From an uncultured Ruminococcus sp. (GTDB lineage Bacteria > Bacillota > Clostridia > Lachnospirales > Lachnospiraceae), in the NCBI GenBank assembly GCA_900553885.1, contig USFD01000003.1, forward strand, positions 4,543-68,542: a DNA stretch of 64,000 bases. The letters are read 5' to 3'. Position numbers and translations under genes: made by a program. Every line of letters starts with the position of its first letter. The first letter of the stretch is position 1. Under the pieces are notes generated by a model. That model did no database searches. It was not told the DNA's origin and saw nothing but the letters and a program-made list of their open reading frames with translations. Of the stretch, positions 24,713-33,646 are shown in pieces.

Positions 24713-25143
24713 TGCACTATTTAGAAACCGGACAATATACCTATTTAGCAGGAGAAATCAATGCTTTATACCACGAAGCGGCTGTAAAAACGGGTATTTC
24801 GGACAGCGTTCAAAATATTCTGTATGTACTTTGTGAGAAAGATGGGCAATGTCTGCAAAGCGAAATAAGCAAACTTACAGGAATCAGCCGCCAGACAATT
24901 AATTCTGCCATTCGCAAATTGGAAAAAGAGGGAATCGTATATCTGAAACAAGGGAAAGGCAGAAATACAATTCTCTGCCTGACTGAAAAGGGAAAGAAAT
25001 TTTCATCAGAAAAAATACTGCCTCTGCACGAGATTGAAAATAAAATCTGGAACGAATGGACGGAGGAGGAACGGCAGCAATATCTGAGACTCACAAAAAA
25101 ATATCGTGACGGGTTAAAAAAATATCTGGAAGCCACGTTATAA
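24713..25143 (+). CDS. MarR family transcriptional regulator
   Basis: A 143-residue winged-helix regulator. TTG at 24713 is preferred because AAGGAGAG lies right before it and because the earlier in-frame ATG at 24649 lies inside the promoter. The HTH is LQSEISKLTGISRQTINSAI, followed by the wing GIVYLKQGKGRNTILCLTEK. Codon use is AT-richer than the neighbours. It precedes a MefA-like exporter and probably represses it. Confidence 0.85.
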
Positions 25144-25262
25144 AAACAAAAACTTATGAAGGGAGGTGGCTTGATGTCGGCAGCAGTACAATAAGGGGAT
25201 GATCACATTCGATATTGTCCCCTGTTTGAAAAACTATTTTGAGAATGAGAGGACAATTTGAT

Positions 25263-26501
25263 ATGGAAAAAACACAAAAATGGAAATCACAGTTTATGTT
25301 CGTTGCATTGGGACAGGCAGTTTCTATGTTAGGAAGTCACGGTGTTCAGTTTGCTCTTATCTGGTGGCTTGCCGAAAAAACATCTTCGCCGTTAATGTTG
25401 GGAATATCAGGGATTGTTGCCTATCTTCCAATGGCCTTATTCAGTCCGCTGGCAGGAATTGCAGCTGACCGTTATAACCGAAAATTTATCTCTGTTTTCT
25501 CAGACATGGCAATGGGGACAGTTGCGGTGATTTACGCAGTATTACTGTTCTTTTTTGACCTGCCGGTGTGGACAGTATTTGTTATGCTGTGTGTCCGGGG
25601 GATCGGAAGTACATTCCAGCAGCCGGCAATACAGTCCATTATCCCGCAGCTTGTACCAAAAGACCAGTTAGTAAAAACAAATGGGTGGATGCAGCTTCTG
25701 AATTCAGGCTCATTTTTGCTGGGACCGGTGATCGGTGCGTCTTTGTATGCGATTTTCCCGATGTCAATCGTTTTAATGAGTGATGTGGCCGGGGCAATTT
25801 TAGCAAGTATTGCGTTAGCAGTCGTTAAAATCCCAAAACTTGAAAAAGCAGAACAGGAGGAACAGCATTTCATTGCAGAAATAAAAGAGGGACTGCAGGT
25901 ATTCAAAGGAGATAAAAAATTATTTTACATCGTGACTGCAGAGGCACTCTGTATGTTCTTTTATGCGCCACTATCCTCCTTTTATCCGCTGATGACAAGC
26001 GATTATTTTAAGTTGTCGGCAATGTATGGCAGTGCTGTGGAGTTATCTTTTGCAATCGGCATGATGGTATCCTCCCTTTTATTTTCCAGTGTTCTGAAGA
26101 TAAACCGGAAACTCCGGGTTTCTTTCATCGGTTTGTTTGCAATGGGAATTATGTCGCTCATCTGCGGTATCATACCGCCTGCTTATGTTGGCTGGTTTTT
26201 CTTTGCAGGAAGCTGCATCTGTTTAGGGGCTTCCGGAAATGTCCATACAATTCCGCTGACTGCATATATGCAGGAAACCATATCTCCGGACAGGATGGGA
26301 CGGGCATTTTCGGTTCTCACGCTGATTTCATCTGTTACAATGCCAATCGGCTTACTTTTCAGCAGTCCGATAGCAGAAAAAGTAGGCGTAAATGTCTGGT
26401 TCTTCATTTCTGGTCTGTGTATGATTATGCTTACTACCGGTGTTTCAATACGATATGCGGCAAAACACAGGGATCCCAAAACACAGGGATCTATTGGCTG
26501 A
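25263..26501 (+). CDS. MFS drug efflux transporter, MefA/MFS_3-like
   Basis: 412 residues from ATG at 25263 (AGAGG about ten bases upstream), 12 helices. The opening MEKTQKWKSQFMFVALGQAV and the loop ADRYNRK after helix 3 resemble macrolide/multidrug exporters of the Mef type. It sits 120 bases after its MarR regulator. The short gap between them holds a strong but empty ribosome site (GGGAGG before a six-codon frame at about 25174), perhaps left by a lost gene. Lower GC than the surroundings suggests acquisition by transfer. Substrate not predictable. Confidence 0.87.
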   Translation: MEKTQKWKSQFMFVALGQAVSMLGSHGVQFALIWWLAEKTSSPLMLGISGIVAYLPMALFSPLAGIAADRYNRKFISVFSDMAMGTVAVIYAVLLFFFDLPVWTVFVMLCVRGIGSTFQQPAIQSIIPQLVPKDQLVKTNGWMQLLNSGSFLLGPVIGASLYAIFPMSIVLMSDVAGAILASIALAVVKIPKLEKAEQEEQHFIAEIKEGLQVFKGDKKLFYIVTAEALCMFFYAPLSSFYPLMTSDYFKLSAMYGSAVELSFAIGMMVSSLLFSSVLKINRKLRVSFIGLFAMGIMSLICGIIPPAYVGWFFFAGSCICLGASGNVHTIPLTAYMQETISPDRMGRAFSVLTLISSVTMPIGLLFSSPIAEKVGVNVWFFISGLCMIMLTTGVSIRYAAKHRDPKTQGSIG

Positions 26502-26566
26502 TGGATGAATCATTTACATTCCGCCGTCACAAGGGCGGCTCTAACTAGTCTTTTATCGAAAAAGAC

Positions 26567-26595
26567 GGAGGCGGCTCCTAAAGAGAGTCGCCTCC
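26567..26595 (-). terminator. terminator of patatin gene
   Basis: Arms GGAGGCGACTC / GAGCCGCCTCC on the minus strand followed by GTCTTTTTC. A smaller CCGCC/GGCGG hairpin at 26521-26538 may end the MFS transcript from the other side. Confidence 0.7.
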
Positions 26596-26651
26596 GCGTG
26601 CTATTTGCTCTTATAGTCTGCATCCATTAATCGATTGCCTGGTCTCCCGTT

Positions 26652-27515
26652 TCAGCTCATAAACTGCTGCAGTGCATCCTGCTGATCCGCAAAATCTTTC
26701 ATCCCCAGATCATACAGCTTCCGCTCTGTCTCTTCATCCATGGAATAGGTTCCCACTTTGATCGGCTCACTGGGTGCAAAGACAAATGCTTTTCCTTCCT
26801 TTTCCAGATCGAATACTTCTTTCTGATTTTTCGCATATGTAATATGTCTCTGGTCAATCGCCTCTATGATCTTCGGATATTTCCGGCAGATTGTGGAATA
26901 CAGGAACCGCATTCCCTGAGGCTTTCTTACATAATCCCGCCGTTTGGACAGGATCACCACCAGACGGTCGCACCCCTTTTCTAACGCATGGCGCACCGGA
27001 ATGGCGTCAGCGATGCCGCCGTCATAATAAGGTATACCATCAATCTCAACCGGACGGCAGGCCGCAGGGATCGCGCTGGACGCCATGATCGGTCTGTAAT
27101 CATCCTGTTTCATATCTCCTTTTCCGAAATACTTTGCCTCTCCGGTCAGGGCATTGGTCGCCACAACTTCATATTCGGCGGGATTCTTCATGATCGCCGC
27201 AAAATCCAGCGGATCCTCCCCCGTGGAGTTGGTCAGTTCGGAATAAATATATTCCAGCCCGAACAGATTTCCCGTCCTTAGCAGGCTTTTCAGGCCGAAA
27301 TACTTCGGTGAGTGGATATGGTCTGTAAAAAACCGGAGATTTCTCCCTCTCTGCCCCGCCAGATAAGACGCTACATTTCCCGATCCTCCGGACACACCGA
27401 TACAGTAGTCAAAAGTAATCCCCTGATCCAGAAAAGCATCCAGAATCCTTGCATTATATGCGCACTTCATACCGCCGCCCTCTACTACGAGCCCGATTTT
27501 CCTATGTTTTTCCAT
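26652..27515 (-). CDS. patatin-like phospholipase
   Basis: 287 residues from ATG at 27515 (AGGAGGAGATC upstream). The oxyanion loop is VEGGGMKCAYNARILDAF, the nucleophile elbow GVSGGSGN (GxSxG) near residue 43, and the catalytic Asp is in YDGGIADAIP near residue 170. This completes the patatin Ser-Asp dyad. It belongs to the small bacterial YjjU/RssA-like group that hydrolyses lipid acyl esters. Single gene. Confidence 0.92.
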   Translation of the reverse strand: MEKHRKIGLVVEGGGMKCAYNARILDAFLDQGITFDYCIGVSGGSGNVASYLAGQRGRNLRFFTDHIHSPKYFGLKSLLRTGNLFGLEYIYSELTNSTGEDPLDFAAIMKNPAEYEVVATNALTGEAKYFGKGDMKQDDYRPIMASSAIPAACRPVEIDGIPYYDGGIADAIPVRHALEKGCDRLVVILSKRRDYVRKPQGMRFLYSTICRKYPKIIEAIDQRHITYAKNQKEVFDLEKEGKAFVFAPSEPIKVGTYSMDEETERKLYDLGMKDFADQQDALQQFMS

Positions 27516-27767
27516 CCTGATCTCCTCCTGTCTGTAATCTGTCTCGTCTGACCTTTGTGCTGTTCTCAATAATATCAAAGCGGATCAGATATTGTAATTT
27601 TTAGAATAACACCTCTGAGACAAACCGTCAACCGCACAGCCTTCTCAGCATCTCTCTCAGATCACCGTCCAGCCCGTATGACTTTTCCTGTATCTCAGCA
27701 GGAATATAAATATCCCCTCCACTTGTTGTTATTTATATTCTAACACCAATGCAAGTTTATCATTGTC

Positions 27768-27796
27768 TTGTATCCGTGTCAATCTGCTGTTATAAT
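27768..27796 (+). promoter_or_regulatory. promoter of rrf2-pepT transcript
   Basis: TTGTAT (27768-27773), 17-base spacer, TATAAT (27791-27796). Transcription starts a few bases before the structured repeat, which therefore forms the RNA leader. Confidence 0.65.
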
Positions 27797-27809
27797 ATTT
27801 TTAACACTA

Positions 27810-27965
27810 ACAGTTCAGCCATCCCGGAGGAACAGGCTGATTTATGCTTGCATAAAAATCAGCCTGTTCGCCGGGATGAACTGAGCGCCGGCATATGAGC
27901 AAAGAAGCGGCGCAGCCGCGGTAAGCACGTCAGTGCGGCTTTGCGAATGGCGCGGGCTGAACTGT
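27810..27965 (+). repeat. 156-nt structured dispersed repeat in the rrf2 leader
   Basis: Perfect 11-base terminal inverted repeats ACAGTTCAGCC (27810-27820) and GGCTGAACTGT (27955-27965). Inside is a long hairpin: ATCCCGG / CCGGGAT and AACAGGCTGATTTATGC / GCATAAAAATCAGCCTGTT. A second TGAACTG at 27877-27883 can also pair with the left terminus, so two exclusive folds exist. A 28-base end piece recurs at 23726-23753. It resembles a MITE or REP-type element. Confidence 0.75.
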
Positions 27966-27986
27966 CATTCTCAAGGAGGAAACAGG

Positions 27987-28418
27987 ATGAAGTATTCTAC
28001 AAAGGTAAGTGACGCCGTCCACATCATGGCCTACATTGCCCTGAGCGGCGGCTGTCCTCTGCCCAGCGGGAAAATCGCGGAAAGCATCCGGACGAATCCC
28101 GGCTACGTGCGCCAGATGATGTCCGCCCTTCGGAAATCAGGGCTTCTCTCCAGCGTAAAAGGCCATCCCAGACCTGCACTGACCAGAGAGCCGTCTGCGA
28201 TTACACTTCTGGACGTATACAAGGCTGTAGAAGGTGAGAAACCTCTGCTCCATCTGGATACCCATACAAATCCGGAATGCGGAGTAGGCGTTAATATCCA
28301 GCTGGCGCTTCAGGAGTATTTTGACCAGATACAGCAAAAAGCGGAAAAAGAGATGGAAAGCATTACGCTTCAGGATATATTAGACAAATATGAGGAAAGG
28401 ATCAGACAATTAAAATGA
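27987..28418 (+). CDS. Rrf2 family transcriptional regulator
   Basis: 143 residues from ATG at 27987 (AAGGAGG eight bases upstream). The family opening MKYSTKVSDAVHIMAYIALS and the HTH GKIAESIRTNPGYVRQMMSALRK (split: key words only) are clear. Only one Cys (ECGVGVNIQ) remains in the region where IscR/NsrR carry three, so it probably lacks an Fe-S cluster and resembles YwnA-type members. Its stop overlaps the pepT start by four bases, so it is co-translated with pepT. Confidence 0.9.
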   Translation: MKYSTKVSDAVHIMAYIALSGGCPLPSGKIAESIRTNPGYVRQMMSALRKSGLLSSVKGHPRPALTREPSAITLLDVYKAVEGEKPLLHLDTHTNPECGVGVNIQLALQEYFDQIQQKAEKEMESITLQDILDKYEERIRQLK

Positions 28419-29644
28419 AAGCATTTGAAAGATTATTAAAATACACAGCAATCAGGACTCCCAGTGACGAAGAGAGCGATACCGTACCCTCTTCTGCCTG
28501 CCAGTTTGAGCTTGCTCATCATCTGTACCGGGAGCTTTTTACCATGGGAATCACGGACGTGAAGGTGGATACCCAGTGCTACCTGTATGCCCACATTCCT
28601 GCCACACCGGGCTATGAAGACCGGCCGAAGCTTGGGTTCATTGCACATCTGGATACAGTGTCCGACTTCTGCGACCGCCGGATCATCGCCGAGATCCACG
28701 AGGATTATAATGGCCGGGAACTCCCCCTTGGCACAAGCGGCCGCGTCCTGTCGCCGGATATGTTTCCACACTTAAAAGACCTGAAAGGCCGCACTCTGAT
28801 CACAAGCGACGGGACAACGATTCTCGGCGCGGACGACAAGGCGGGAATCGCCGAGATCATGACCATGGCTGAGCGGATCCTGGATGAAAATATTCCCCAC
28901 GGCCCTGTTTCCATCGCCTTTACTCCGGATGAGGAAATCGGCATGGGCGCCGCTCATTTTGATGTGGAGGAATTCGGCGCCGACTTCGCCTACACACTGG
29001 ACGGCGATACTGAAGGCGAGATCCAGTATGAGAACTTCAACGCCGCCAAAGCGGAATTTGAGATCAGCGGCGTGAATGTCCATCCGGGCTCTTCCAAAGA
29101 CATTATGGTAAATGCTTCTCTCGTTGCCATGGAGATCAACTCTATGCTGCCCGCAGGAGAGACGCCCCGGAATACAGACGGGTACGAAGGATTCTATCAT
29201 CTCATTGATATGAAAGGGGAGGTAGGCCATGCGGTACTGCGCTATATTATCCGCGACCATGATGCAGCGAAATTTGAAGAGCGCAAAGAGACACTCCGAA
29301 ATATAGAGAAAAAGATCAATCAGAAATGGGGCCGCGGTACTGCTTCTCTTACCATAACCGACCAGTACCGCAACATGGCGGAAATCATTGCCGGCTGTAT
29401 GCACCTGATCGAAAATGCAAAGAAGGCCTGCCGGAATGCAGGCGTCACACCGCTGATCCTTCCCATCCGGGGAGGTACAGACGGCGCCCAGTTAAGCTTC
29501 AAAGGACTGCCCTGTCCCAATCTGGGAACCGGCGGCCACGGATATCACGGACCATATGAGCATATCACCGTCGAAGGCATGGACGCAGCCTGTGAAGTCG
29601 CACTGGAACTTGTAAAAATATATGCAGAGAAATCAGCAGACTGA
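28415..29644 (+). CDS. pepT: peptidase T (tripeptide aminopeptidase)
   Basis: 409 residues, the standard PepT length. This M20 zinc enzyme removes the N-terminal residue from tripeptides. Metal and catalytic motifs are visible: AHLDTV near residue 77, GADDKAG near 139, TPDEEIG near 171, and TLDGDTEGEIQYENFNAA near 192. The zinc His near the C-terminus is in LGTGGHGYHGPYEH. Start codon overlaps the Rrf2 gene. Confidence 0.95.
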   Translation: MKAFERLLKYTAIRTPSDEESDTVPSSACQFELAHHLYRELFTMGITDVKVDTQCYLYAHIPATPGYEDRPKLGFIAHLDTVSDFCDRRIIAEIHEDYNGRELPLGTSGRVLSPDMFPHLKDLKGRTLITSDGTTILGADDKAGIAEIMTMAERILDENIPHGPVSIAFTPDEEIGMGAAHFDVEEFGADFAYTLDGDTEGEIQYENFNAAKAEFEISGVNVHPGSSKDIMVNASLVAMEINSMLPAGETPRNTDGYEGFYHLIDMKGEVGHAVLRYIIRDHDAAKFEERKETLRNIEKKINQKWGRGTASLTITDQYRNMAEIIAGCMHLIENAKKACRNAGVTPLILPIRGGTDGAQLSFKGLPCPNLGTGGHGYHGPYEHITVEGMDAACEVALELVKIYAEKSAD

Positions 29645-29661
29645 CAAAACGGTCTGCTGAT
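29632..29661. terminator. hairpin between convergent pepT and Crp/Fnr genes
   Basis: Ten-base perfect arms ATCAGCAGAC / GTCTGCTGAT overlapping the pepT stop; T tract weak on both sides. Confidence 0.55.
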
Positions 29662-29663
29662 CT

Positions 29664-30323
29664 TCACTTCAATATAAAATGATTTCTGTCAAAAGACAGA
29701 ATCCCCTCATCTCTCATCCTGCACAGTTCTGCGGACATGGCGCTCCGGTCCACGGAGAGAAAATCCGCAAGCTGCTGCCGGTTAAAGGGAATATCAAAGA
29801 CCGGGCTTCCGGCTCTCTGGGACTGCTCTGACAGATAAGACAGCAGCTTTTCCCTCGTCGTTCTTCTGGACATATGCTCCAGTTTCCGGGTAAGCATTTT
29901 ATTCTTCTGCGCAAGCACGGTGAGTAGATTGCGGATCAGCCGCCCGTGGAACTGACAGGCCGACGGACACATGGTAAGGATCCGCTTCACATCCAGAAAA
30001 AGCACTTTGCTCGGCTTTACGGCAACCGCATTGTTCAGCAGCTCATCACTCCCGAGGCAGGCGTACACTTCACCGAATATTTCTCCTTCTGTAATCTCGC
30101 TGAGAATACTCAGATTTCCCCAGTAATCTTCTTTCTGAATATGGATGCAGCCTTCCAGCAGCAGCGCCACGCTGTCAATGCGCTCTCCCCTGCTGAATAC
30201 ATATTCCCCTTTATGGTAATCCCGTGTAGCAGCGGACAGACAGTCCAGCATTGACGTAAGTTCGTCCTCGCTGATTCCCTGAAACAATTTCGAATTCTTT
30301 AATAGCGATAAATATTTTTCCAT
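29664..30323 (-). CDS. Crp/Fnr family regulator, probable HcpR-like
   Basis: 219 residues: a cyclic-nucleotide-binding fold (residues about 10-125), dimer helix and HTH NRQQLADFLSVDRSAMSAEL near residue 172. No N-terminal FNR cysteine cluster is present. It is divergent from hcp; in Clostridia and sulfate reducers HcpR regulators control hcp in answer to nitric oxide or nitrite. An FNR-type dyad lies in the shared promoter region. Confidence 0.85.
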   Translation of the reverse strand: MEKYLSLLKNSKLFQGISEDELTSMLDCLSAATRDYHKGEYVFSRGERIDSVALLLEGCIHIQKEDYWGNLSILSEITEGEIFGEVYACLGSDELLNNAVAVKPSKVLFLDVKRILTMCPSACQFHGRLIRNLLTVLAQKNKMLTRKLEHMSRRTTREKLLSYLSEQSQRAGSPVFDIPFNRQQLADFLSVDRSAMSAELCRMRDEGILSFDRNHFILK

Positions 30324-30369
30324 AATTACCTTCCCGTTGTATTTCCAACCGTCTTGTTTTAAACATCGT

Positions 30370-30422
30370 ATTATACTCCCCTTGTAAAGTCAAGCAATGC
30401 AATAAAAAACAACAAGTACAGT
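30370..30422. promoter_or_regulatory. divergent promoters and FNR/HcpR-type dyad
   Basis: Dyad CTTGTAAAGTCAAG at 30381-30394. Minus strand: -10 TATAAT (30370-30375) and -35 TTGCTT (30392-30397), 16-base spacer, so the dyad overlaps this promoter (autorepression). Plus strand: -10-like TACAGT at 30417-30422 puts the start near 30429, with the dyad centre at -41.5, the class II activator position, for hcp. Confidence 0.55.
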
Positions 30423-30469
30423 GCCGGTACCCATACAAAAAATTCCGGCATTGACAGGAGGTTATGAAA

Positions 30470-32062
30470 ATGTCAGATAAAATGTTTTGTTTTCAATGTG
30501 AACAGACTGCAGGATGTACCGGATGCGCAGGGAATGCCGGCGTATGCGGGAAAACTGCGGACGTGGCCGGACTTCAGGATAAACTTACAGGCGCCCTGGT
30601 CGGCCTTGCCCGGGCAGCCAGCGGAAATACGCCCTCTCCGTCCACTCACAGAGCAATGATCGAGGGACTGTTCACAACCGTTACCAACGTAAACTTTAAC
30701 GAAGATACAATCCGTCAGCAGATTGAAAATGTAACAAGAGAGAAAAACGCCCTTACTCCCGGGTGCGGATCCTGCCCGCAGTCCTGCGGCAGGACGGAAA
30801 ATTATGATATGGAACTTCTCTGGAATGCAGATGAAGATATCCGTTCCCTGAAATCTCTGATTCTGTTCGGGCTCAGAGGAATGGCGTCATATGCGTACCA
30901 CGCTATGGTACTGGGATATTCTGATGAAGAAGTCAACACTTTCTTCTATGAAGGAATGTTTGCCATCGGCGAAGATCTGAACATGGAGCAGCTCCTTCCC
31001 CTTGTAATGAAAGTGGGCGAGGTCAACCTGAAATGCATGGCGCTTCTGGATCAGGCAAACACAGAGACCTACGGGGATCCGGTTCCTGTCACTGTTCCCC
31101 TCACAGTAGAGAAAGGACCGTTTATCGTGATCAGCGGGCACGATCTGAAAGACCTGCAGCTTCTTCTGGAACAGACAGAAGGAAAAGGAATCAATATCTA
31201 CACCAACGGCGAAATGCTCCCGGCGCACGCATATCCGAAGCTGAAAGCATACCCTCACCTGAAGGGGAATTTCGGTACCGCATGGCACAATCAGCAGAAA
31301 GAATTCGCTGACATTCCGGCGCCGGTCCTGTTTACGACCAACTGCCTGATGCCGCCGAAAGCCAGCTATGCAGACCGTGTATTCACAACGGAAGTTGTCT
31401 CTTATCCGGGCGTCATCCATATCGGAGAGGAGAAAGACTTCACACCGGTCATTGAAAAAGCGCTGGAACTGGGCGGTTACCCGGAAGATCAGGAATTCAC
31501 CGGAATCAACGGCGGAAAGACGGTCACCACAGGGTTTGCCCGCAATACCGTATTATCCGCCGCAGGTACAATAGCAGATGCAGTAAAGGGCGGAGCCTTA
31601 AAGCACATCTTCCTTGTCGGAGGATGCGACGGGGCAAGAAAAGGCCGCAGCTATTATACGGATTTTGTAAAGCAGACGCCGTCCGATACGGCAGTACTCA
31701 CTCTCGCCTGCGGAAAATACCGGTTCAATGACCTTGATCTTGGCAGCATCGGCGGACTTCCGCGGATCATGGATATGGGACAGTGCAACGACGCATACAG
31801 TGCGATCCGGGCTGCCCTTGCACTGGCTGACGCGTTCGGCTGCGGCGTCAATGACCTTCCGCTGACTCTCGTGCTGTCCTGGTATGAACAGAAAGCCGTC
31901 TGTATCCTGCTGACACTCCTTCATCTGGGTATCCGGAACATTTACCTCGGACCTTCGCTGCCGGCGTTCCTGTCACCCGGAGTGCTGGATTTCCTTGTGA
32001 AAAATTACGGGATCCGTCCGACTACAGCACCAGAGCAGGATCTGAGGGAGATACTGGGATAA
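30470..32062 (+). CDS. hcp: hydroxylamine reductase (hybrid cluster protein)
   Basis: 530 residues from ATG at 30470; an ATG two codons earlier is too close to AGGAGG. The N-terminal cluster MFCFQCEQTAGCTGCAGNAG then VCGK provides the first Fe-S site. Hybrid-cluster ligands follow in the GHDLKDL, TNCLMPP, GGCDGARKGR and TLACGKYRFN segments. It reduces hydroxylamine to ammonia and, physiologically, NO to N2O. Divergent from an HcpR-type regulator, consistent with nitrosative stress defence. Confidence 0.96.
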   Translation: MSDKMFCFQCEQTAGCTGCAGNAGVCGKTADVAGLQDKLTGALVGLARAASGNTPSPSTHRAMIEGLFTTVTNVNFNEDTIRQQIENVTREKNALTPGCGSCPQSCGRTENYDMELLWNADEDIRSLKSLILFGLRGMASYAYHAMVLGYSDEEVNTFFYEGMFAIGEDLNMEQLLPLVMKVGEVNLKCMALLDQANTETYGDPVPVTVPLTVEKGPFIVISGHDLKDLQLLLEQTEGKGINIYTNGEMLPAHAYPKLKAYPHLKGNFGTAWHNQQKEFADIPAPVLFTTNCLMPPKASYADRVFTTEVVSYPGVIHIGEEKDFTPVIEKALELGGYPEDQEFTGINGGKTVTTGFARNTVLSAAGTIADAVKGGALKHIFLVGGCDGARKGRSYYTDFVKQTPSDTAVLTLACGKYRFNDLDLGSIGGLPRIMDMGQCNDAYSAIRAALALADAFGCGVNDLPLTLVLSWYEQKAVCILLTLLHLGIRNIYLGPSLPAFLSPGVLDFLVKNYGIRPTTAPEQDLREILG

Positions 32063-32071
32063 TATCACTTT

Positions 32072-32099
32072 AAAAAGGGGCTTTGCAGCCCCTTTTTTT
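32072..32099 (+). terminator. terminator of hcp
   Basis: Arms AAAAAGGGGCT / AGCCCCTTTTT with a four-base loop followed by TTT. Confidence 0.9.
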
Positions 32100-32119
32100 C
32101 CGATCTCCTCTGCCAATAT

Positions 32120-32809
32120 TCATTGCTTTTTTATTCTTCCGTCCATCAGCCAGAGGAGTCCTGCCGAAGTCCGTTTTTCCGCATCTTTATAGTGATTCCC
32201 GGGATTCAGCCGGAAGACTGTGCGGATTCCTTTCTCTCTGTAATACTTTTCAATTTTCTCTGTGTTCTCCTGAACAGTCTGCATATAGGGATTGCGTGTT
32301 CTGGCTTCTTTGCTTCCCAGTGAAAAATATAAATAATCCGGTGTTTTTTTCATAGTATGCGACGAAATATATTCCGGAATTCCAGGATACCACAGGGAAC
32401 CGGACACACTGGCGGCTCTCGAAAAAAGATCTGTCTGGTACAGCGAATACAGGGCGAAAAGTCCTGCGAGAGAATACCCGGCAATACCGCGCCAGAGCAC
32501 AGTACCCCGGATCTCCTTTTCCGCCTCCGGCACAATCCTTTCAGTCAAAAGTTTCAGATAATCATCCGCCCCTCCCGTACACGGTTCAGCGTTTTTGAAA
32601 ACCGGCGGGATCTCCCACGGCGACATATCATGGTTCCAGTCAAGATTGCTGACAGATACAAGCGTAAACGGCGGGCATCCTTCGTCTCTTAGAATGCACA
32701 GCACCTGTTCTCCTTCCCCCTCAAAGGTATTGAGATAGATCACCGGCCGGTCCGGTTCATCACATGGACAGACAGATATATGTTTCTGTTCGATCGTAAA
32801 CTGAGTCAT
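32120..32809 (-). CDS. alpha/beta-hydrolase, esterase D/Fes-like
   Basis: 229 residues of the PF00756 putative esterase type. The nucleophile elbow is GYSLAG near residue 117 within RGIAGYSLAGLFALYSLYQT, followed by SGSLWYPGIPEY and a C-terminal His in LNPGNHYKD. These supply the catalytic triad. Relatives hydrolyse siderophore or acyl esters; substrate unknown. Convergent with hcp. Confidence 0.85.
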   Translation of the reverse strand: MTQFTIEQKHISVCPCDEPDRPVIYLNTFEGEGEQVLCILRDEGCPPFTLVSVSNLDWNHDMSPWEIPPVFKNAEPCTGGADDYLKLLTERIVPEAEKEIRGTVLWRGIAGYSLAGLFALYSLYQTDLFSRAASVSGSLWYPGIPEYISSHTMKKTPDYLYFSLGSKEARTRNPYMQTVQENTEKIEKYYREKGIRTVFRLNPGNHYKDAEKRTSAGLLWLMDGRIKKQ

Positions 32810-32875
32810 ATTTATTTTCCCGCTTTCCTTATAACGATTTCTATAATAAAGATTATAGAATACAGAAACCAGAAA

Positions 32876-33448
32876 TCAATTACTTTCTGTATCATTCCCG
32901 ATTTCCTTTATTATTTTTGCAGGCACTCCTCCCACAACACAGTTGTCCGGCACATCTTTTGTCACTACAGCCCCGGCTGCGGCCACCACATTGTTTCCGA
33001 TGGTCACTCCCGGCAGGATGGTACAGTTCCCGCCGATCCACACGTCATTTCCGATACGGACCGGCTTTGCCTGGCCGATATGCTGACGCCTTTTCTTTGG
33101 TGAAAGAGGATGATTTACCGTGGTGATCAGTGTATTTGGTCCGATCATCACATGATCTCCGATATAAACCGGAGCAATATCCAGAATCGTCACATTATAA
33201 TTCGCAAGGAAATCATCTCCTGCATGTATATTTTTCCCATTGTCACAGTTGAATACCGGCAGCACTGTCGGATAGCGCCCCACAGAACCGAAAAGTTCCC
33301 GGACAGCCTCCTCTCTTGCTTCCTCCTCTGTAGGATCTATGGCATTGAGCTTAGCACATCCTTTGATTGCGTGGAGTTTTCTGGCGTTCACTTCTTTATC
33401 CCAGAAATCATATTCCAGCCCTGCGTCAAGTTTTTCTGCTTCTGTCAT
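32876..33448 (-). CDS. sugar O-acetyltransferase (maltose/galactoside type)
   Basis: 190 residues from ATG at 33448 (AAGGAG upstream). N-terminal Mac domain (MTEAEKLDAGLEYDFWDKEV) then left-handed beta-helix hexapeptide repeats ending GNNVVAAAGAVVTKDVPDNC and VVGGVPAKIIKEI. The family transfers acetyl from acetyl-CoA to sugars such as maltose, glucose or galactosides. Length and domain order are normal. Confidence 0.92.
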   Translation of the reverse strand: MTEAEKLDAGLEYDFWDKEVNARKLHAIKGCAKLNAIDPTEEEAREEAVRELFGSVGRYPTVLPVFNCDNGKNIHAGDDFLANYNVTILDIAPVYIGDHVMIGPNTLITTVNHPLSPKKRRQHIGQAKPVRIGNDVWIGGNCTILPGVTIGNNVVAAAGAVVTKDVPDNCVVGGVPAKIIKEIGNDTESN

Positions 33449-33646
33449 CCTGTTTGCTCCTTTCACTTCTCGTTTTCTTCTATCGATTACGATAAGAATA
33501 CACCGATTTTCCTTAAAATTTCAGCGCCGGATCTTAAGAATTATAATGGTAAATTCTAATATTATATGCTAAGCTGAAACTATCCTCTCCTTTCCGGATC
33601 GTTCCGGATAAACAGAGTATTTTACAGATAAAGGAGTGAAAATAAG

